Positions 58,788 to 64,000 of a DNA stretch of 64,000 nucleotides are shown here, one piece after another. Position numbers and translations under genes: made by a program. The stretch comes from Sarcophilus harrisii (lineage: Eukaryota > Chordata > Mammalia > Dasyuromorphia > Dasyuridae). The stretch lies in contig NC_045430.1 of assembly GCF_902635505.1 (NCBI RefSeq), forward strand, positions 24,973,064 to 25,037,063. The letters run 5' to 3'. Position 1 is the stretch's first letter, and each line of letters opens with the position of its first letter. The notes below the pieces were generated by a model that was not told the DNA's origin, ran no database searches, and saw only the letters and a program-made list of their open reading frames with translations.

Positions 58788-59020
58788 ATTGTTGTTAAAT
58801 CATTTCAGCTGTGTCCAACTCTCTGTGATTCTACCTAGGGTTTTTTTGCCAAAGATATTGGAGATCTCTGTCATTTCCTTCTCTAGTTCATTATATAGAT
58901 GGGGAACTGAGGCAAACAAGCTTAAGTGATATGCTCAGGGTCCCACAACTCGTAAGTGTCTGAGGCTGGATTTGAACTCAGGTTCTCCTGACTCCGGGGC
59001 TGACCCACTTAGCTGTCCCT
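58788..59020 (-). mobile_element. Full-length MAR1-class SINE
   Basis: TTGTTGTTAAATCATTTCAG, TGTGTCCAACTCTCTGTGAT, GGCTGGATTTGAACTCAGGT and CTTAGCTGTCCC in antisense order. Confidence 0.9.
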
Positions 59021-59791
59021 AAAGATGCATATACAGAATGGCAAAATACAAATCAACAATGTAAACTCAAGGGCACATATCCTGTTTCGTTTTCATCTGT
59101 GTATCATCAGCACCTAGCACAGTGTCTGGCACATAGCAGGTAAGTAATAAATAGTCATCAACTGAATTTTTATGTAAAAGTAAAATGCCTTTTTTTTTTT
59201 TTTTTAAAGCTTGTAAAATGTTATAGGGGATAGAAAAATAGGTCTGATTTTGAAAAGGTGATCGGTAGAAATAATTTAGAAATTACTTGTAGTCACAGTA
59301 TACAAACTAGGATTTTTAAAAATTCAAGAATAAAATGAAACTAATACTTTTATGAGATGTAAAAATCCTGTCACCCCAAAGGGATCGTGGCCACCTTTTC
59401 CATATTCCCAACTTCTTTCCCTTTTATTTTATGATGTTTTACAGTTTTGCTGTTCTGGTTAACTAGCAGTTTGGTCACAAGAGGGCACCATTCTCTAACA
59501 AAACAACAAAGAACCAGCTCTACTTGGGCAAGTATGAATCAGTTGAGTGTTCTACTTATCTGGGAAGCTTTGTTTACTGATTCACAAAAGATTCTTGTTT
59601 CTTCAATGGTTTAATCATTAAAAAACCAGACTGTCCTCTGTGGAACAGATTGTAATTCCTTTGTTTTCTAAAATCAATCTGTTTTAAAGTCGTAAGCTGA
59701 TTTTGTAAATATGTTTGGGGCTAATCTAAATAACCTTCTCAGTTTAATTAATGATAGAAGAATCAAGCATGCTTTTATTCATTTTTTTTTT

Positions 59792-60034
59792 AAGTGAGAC
59801 TATTGGTAAGGCTAGAAGTGGAGCAGATATTTACAGGTCTAATCGATTTATTTTTTCAACCTGGTCTCATTTGTCCCTCTTTAGGCTCATCACATCAGTG
59901 ACAGATTTACCACACGAACACCCCAGTGAGTGTCAGCCCCACTGAGGTCTGGAACTCCAGACCTCAAGTGATCCACCACCACCTGCTTCCTCAAAAGCAA
60001 GGAGTAAGGGTCATACACCAATATTGCCTTGCCC
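59792..60034 (-). pseudogene. RN7SL: 7SL RNA retropseudogene, truncated, with A-tail
   Basis: 7SL RNA is the RNA core of the signal recognition particle. On the minus strand the copy aligns end to end with 7SL: a diverged 5' region, GGTGGATCACTTGAGGTCTG GAGTTC (7SL: ggaggatcgcttgagtccaggagttc), GAGCCTAAAGAGGGACAAAT (7SL: ttgcctaaggaggggtgaac), GACCAGGTTGAAAA, GACCTGTAAATATCTGC (7SL: gcctgtgaatagccactgc), TCTAGCCTTA and AGTCTCAC, then a run of As (59782-59791). It is about 243 nt against about 300 for 7SL, with an internal deletion. The tail shows it was copied by a LINE. Heavily diverged, so old. Confidence 0.7.
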
Positions 60035-60639
60035 GATAGACTTTAAACATCAATATCTATTTTCTGATCTCGTCAAATGACTTAAGAAGTACAAGATTCC
60101 TGAGAGGTAACAGGACAACAATGGATAGAGAGCTAACCTCTGAGGAAGACCCAGCTTCCAAGACAGTCTCTGACACTGTCTGAAGGAGGGATTTAACCCC
60201 TTAATGCTCCAAGAAACTTTCAAATCTGGATTCAATAACTTTTTTTCTTTAATACCTTGATAATTACATTTTCATATAATTATATAATCCTTATGTAACT
60301 GTAGAATATATATGTATATATAGATTTCTTTTGACATCCTATGCATTTTTAAACATTGTTCCAAGGAGTCCATAAGGTTCCAAAAGGAGTCCATGATACA
60401 AAAAAGGTTAAGAGTCCCTGTTATAAAACCATAAAATTGCAGAGCAGATGCCGATTAGCACTAGTATTCACTGGGAATTTCTTATACAAGTGAAATTACA
60501 GATCTACTCCAAACTTAATAACTCAGAGTCTCCTTCCTTACCTGTGAAAGATCAGTGGGAGAGGGAAGAGGAAGAGAGAAGGAGGGGAGTAATGATAATA
60601 GTAGCACGTATCTCTTTACTTAGGGTTGTTATGAGGTAG

Positions 60640-60830
60640 GCTAGAGAGTTGCATTTGGAATCACTCAACTTGAGTTTGAATCTTGACTCTGCCATTAACC
60701 ATCTGTGTGACCCTGAACAAGTTGGTGCTAAGTTCTCTTCTAGCTTTTAATCTATGATTCCAGGATATACATTTGTGATCTTGAGCAAACCACTTAACCT
60801 TTGAGTCTCAGTTTCCTCATCTATAAAAAG
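60640..60830 (+). mobile_element. MIR-class SINE(s)
   Basis: TGTGTGACCCTGAACAAGTT and then, after a short gap, a second TGATCTTGAGCAAACCACTT AACC with GTTTCCTCATCTATAAAAAG; possibly two partial copies. Confidence 0.65.
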
Positions 60831-60849
60831 AGGGGGACTGGACTAGATC

Positions 60850-61010
60850 AAAGCTTCTTAAACTGTGGGTCATGACTCCACATAGGGTCATATAGCTGAA
60901 TGGGGGGATTGTGTAATTATATTTGTTATCAGTAAATGTTTGATTTATATGCCTATTGTATATACCTATATGTCTGGAGCTGCATAAAAAATTTTCAGGT
61001 GAAAAGAGGT
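60850..61010 (+). mobile_element. Second hAT-like family, copy 1
   Basis: GCTTCTTAAACTGTGGGTCA, ACATAGGGTCATATAGCTGA, ATCAGTAAATGTTTGATTTA and AAGAGGTCACAAG. The same blocks, in order, recur at 62175. The 3' end is incomplete. Confidence 0.65.
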
Positions 61011-61079
61011 CACAAGTAGAAACTTGTGGTACTTTATATGTTGACCTTAAGGAAAAAGGCCACATGCAATCTTAAAACT

Positions 61080-61520
61080 GAAATCTTCATTTTCCATCAG
61101 CTGCTCTGCTTGGAACATCCTGCTTCCCCCAGGATAAGATCATCACTTGAAATCTCATTATCTTGGTGATTCACCAAGATTCAGCTTTGATTCCTAATTT
61201 CTCCTTAGCATTCTCTTATTGGAGGCCTGGAGGACAGAGCACTGCACTTTTCTAAACCCTCCCTTTATAGATTGGTCAGACTAATTTCTAGCTAATTTAA
61301 TTTACCATTAGCCGCTCTGCTTGGTTCTCACTGTGCAACCATCATGCTTCCATGACAAGTGTCTTCTGACTTTTTCCTCCTTTCTCTGTGTTTTGTTTTT
61401 GCCCATTAAACTGTAAGCTCATTGAGGGTAGGAACTTTCTTTTTCTTATTTGTAGCCCCAACTCTTAGCAAAGTACCTGACACATAGTAGATATTTAATA
61501 AATTTTACTGACTATTATTG
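61080..61520 (+). mobile_element. L2/MIR-like 3' sequence
   Basis: Ends ACTGTAAGCTCATTGAGGGT ... GTACCTGACACATAGTAGAT ATTTAATAAAT, the L2 tail. A phrase CAGCTGCTCTGCTTGG recurs about 215 bp on as TAGCCGCTCTGCTTGG. Confidence 0.5.
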
Positions 61521-62174
61521 TTTAAAAAGTAGAACTTCAACGCACTAGTAAGAATGGATTAGATGCAGATCTCTTTCATGTCTGAAAAAACTGAACAAGA
61601 ACAAGCAGGTATGCATATGTTTATCTACGTATACATGTATGTGTAGAACATAGACAGACATGTGTAAAAGCATTTAGTGCATAGTTGTTTGTGTGTTGTT
61701 TCCCTTTTCCCCGAAAGAAAGTGAGATGTTTGAGGGATGTGCCTGGTTTTTGCCTTACTTTGTATCCCTAGGGCTTAGTATAGTGCCTGACACATAGTAA
61801 CTACTTAATTGCTTGTTGACTAACTTACTCTAGTGATCCAAGGACACACAGGTAGAGAACCACAGAACTAGGAAGGATCCAAATCAGGTCCCCTACCTCC
61901 AAATCGAATTCTCTTTCTACTCAATTGCATTCTGATATAATGTTATTAACCTAGTAGCATTTATTTTATCTGAATATCATGACGTAAAGAGAGATGACAA
62001 AATCAGGCCCCTGTAAAGCTCCTAGTCACATTCTGACTACATTAAAATATAATTCAGAAGTGTGTAACAAAATAAATGAAAATGTAATACAGCAGAGATA
62101 ATGTTCATTTGTGGTTTTCTAAGACAACATGCAGCCTTATCTGCTCCAATATGAAACTGATAATACTGATGTAG

Positions 62175-62362
62175 AGCAAACTGTGAGTTGCAACCCCACA
62201 CAGGGTCACATAACTGAATATAAAACTCATAAATTTATTGTATTATTATTATCAGTAAATGTTTGATTTGTATACCTATTTTAGGTATCTATGTACACAA
62301 GATCACCTAAAAATTTCTTGGCTGAAAAGCAGTCTTAAGTAGGAAATGACTAAGAAGCCCTG
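62175..62362 (+). mobile_element. Second hAT-like family, copy 2
   Basis: ACTGTGAGTTGCAACCCCAC, CAGGGTCACATAACTGAATA, ATCAGTAAATGTTTGATTTG and the right end AAGAAGCCCTG, the inverse of the family's left end (CAGGGCTTCTT). Confidence 0.65.
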
Positions 62363-62789
62363 AGGTAGAGGATTTACTGTGGAGAAGGACCTTTCACCAA
62401 TGTTGTTTGGCAACCCAGCTGTGTTTTGTAGGGTTAGAGTGTTGCTGGTATTCTTGTCCATGGCCACAGAGCTAGTTAGTAGATGTTGGGCAGAGGACTT
62501 CAACTTATATCTTCCTGATTCCAGGGTTACTCTTTGACCCATTCTGATGATCCATTCAGATCCAGCTCCATTATCTCATGTTCAGTAGATGCACATAATA
62601 TTAAATACACTTAAATATGTATAATTATTATACTAAATTATATATATAAATATATATAATGATAATAATTATAAACATATAATATAAAGTAAGTTTTACA
62701 TAGTCTATGTACTATGTTAAATACTTTCCCATGGAATTCTATATAACTTCACCTGTGCTATTACTTGGGTATTTATTCATCTAGTTATA

Positions 62790-63180
62790 TTGTTAACTAT
62801 ATTGCTTCTATATTCCAAGCTCTATGAAGATAGGGCCTATCCCTCCACAATATGTCTCCATCTCAAGGCATTCTTCCTTGTTTCCCCCATACCTGTGCTC
62901 ACCCCCCTCATCTCTGTCTCCTGGTTTGCTTCAAATCCCAACCACAATCCTGCTTTTTACAAGATGCCTCTTAATGCGACTGCCTTCTCCTTTGTGACGA
63001 TTTGCAGTTTATCCTGTCCATATATGGTTTGTTCATATTTAGTTACATCGTTACCTCCATTAGCCTATGAGCTCCTTGGGAGCAAGCACTGATCTCTGCC
63101 TTTCTTTGTAACCCCAGCACTTAGTACTGTGTGCCTGACACACAATAGGCACTTAATACTGTTGCCTGATTATTTCTATT
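62790..63180 (+). mobile_element. L2 LINE 3' portion
   Basis: TCAAGGCATTCTTCCTTGTT, CCTATGAGCTCCTTGGGAGC, CCCCAGCACTTAGTACTGTG and CACACAATAGGCACTTAATA in order. The 100-codon frame here is L2-derived. Confidence 0.75.
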
Positions 63181-64000
63181 TTTGCATAGCTGACAGAACT
63201 GTGTTTTGTGCAAAGTAGGTGAGTATTTGTTGACTATATGTCTTTCCCCATTACTCTCTAGAGTATTGAGTTTTAGTTTCTTAAAGGAAAAAAACCTTTT
63301 CTCTTTTCCATTTTTTAATCTTCCCAGCAATGAATTATTGTGCTCTTAGTAAACATTTAGTAAATGTTTATCAAATTGAATTGTTCATTAGGAAGATAAG
63401 ACTAAGGGAGAATGAATTAGAAGAATAAGAGAATATCCATGCTGGGATGTTCAAGAAAATAATTCACTGATCACTGAATAAATAATATATTTGGATATAA
63501 CCTAAATATTTAGGTATAACAAATATTTATATATAAATATAAAGCTGGAAGACCCCTTTAAAGGTCATGCAGTGCAGCCTTTCACTTTTAAAGAGAAGGC
63601 CCAGAGAGGGAAAGTACCAGTAGAATTTGTCTGTAAAAGTAGCCAGCAGAAAGGAATAGAATAATTTACCTCACAACATTTCAGGTGGCTCTTCTTGGTT
63701 TTGATTCCATACATAGAAGCCATGCATCCCCCAAGATAAATTCTTCACCAGAAATCTTGGATCTAGAATGGTATCCAAGGACCATCATCTGTTTTAATTT
63801 TCATATCTCTTACAATATCCTGGACTGGTGGAGACCCAACCTCCACTTACTCCTAGATCTCCAGTGATAGGGAATTCATTTCCCAAGCTAGCCTCTTCCA
63901 TTTTTTCCCCTTTTAGACACCTTTCTTTTCCTGTCTTTAGGAAGTTTTTTCTTTCATCAAAGTACCAAATCTATCTCTGAAACTTCCACCCTTTGTTTCC

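Noticed and set aside
59751-59945. Phrase resembling an Alu right half (CTCAAGTGATCCACC)
   Set aside because: Alus are absent from marsupials. The alignment runs along the whole 7SL RNA, including parts Alu lacks, so a 7SL retrocopy is the better call.

Overview
The window comes from a mammal and, by its repeats, almost certainly a marsupial (opossum-like). It has large introns, low GC outside one CpG island, many short CORE-SINEs of the marsupial MAR1/THER1/MIR type (reading like GGGGCAGCTAGGTGGCACAG), old L2 and CR1/L3-like LINEs, marsupial L1 3' ends, non-autonomous hAT elements and a few solo or partial LTRs. Nothing looks prokaryotic. Most open frames of 60-110 codons are chance or lie inside repeats.

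Two host genes are present, both on the minus strand and in the same head-to-tail order as NR1H4-GAS2L3 on human chromosome 12. (1) GAS2L3 lies whole between about 3.6 and 40.6 kb. A non-coding exon 1 sits in the CpG island (donor at 40482/40483). The start codon is in a 48-bp exon at 22979-23026. Seven further coding exons run down to the stop at 5386. All splice phases agree, and the joined reading frame is 692 codons (694 if an in-frame ATG two codons upstream is used), the family length. (2) The last two coding exons of NR1H4 (bile-acid receptor FXR; ligand-binding domain C-terminus with the AF-2 helix) lie at 55906-56019 and 54511-54752. The earlier exons must lie beyond 64000.

Layout: 1-3.5 kb downstream flank with a betaretrovirus-like LTR fragment; 3.6-5.4 kb likely GAS2L3 3' UTR; 5.4-23 kb GAS2L3 coding exons; 23-40.5 kb its long first intron, filled with CR1/L3, L1, L2 and nested SINEs; 40.2-41.1 kb CpG-island promoter with E2F, CHR and CCAAT motifs and a 2.5-copy GC-box minisatellite; 41.5-41.9 kb AT-rich minisatellite; 42-54 kb intergenic repeats; 54.1-64 kb NR1H4 3' end and last introns, with an LTR, a decayed 7SL RNA retrocopy and two hAT families.

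The two genes do not work in one pathway: GAS2L3 is a cytokinesis cytoskeletal linker and NR1H4 a nuclear receptor. I found no wholly new biological system. The most useful observations are the cell-cycle promoter layout with its tandem GC-box repeat, a short upstream ORF, a 64-nt hairpin beside a SINE, a hAT element 61 bp from a splice donor, an unusual LTR-like insertion inside an L2, a repeated primer-site-like motif behind an LTR, and the 7SL retrocopy.
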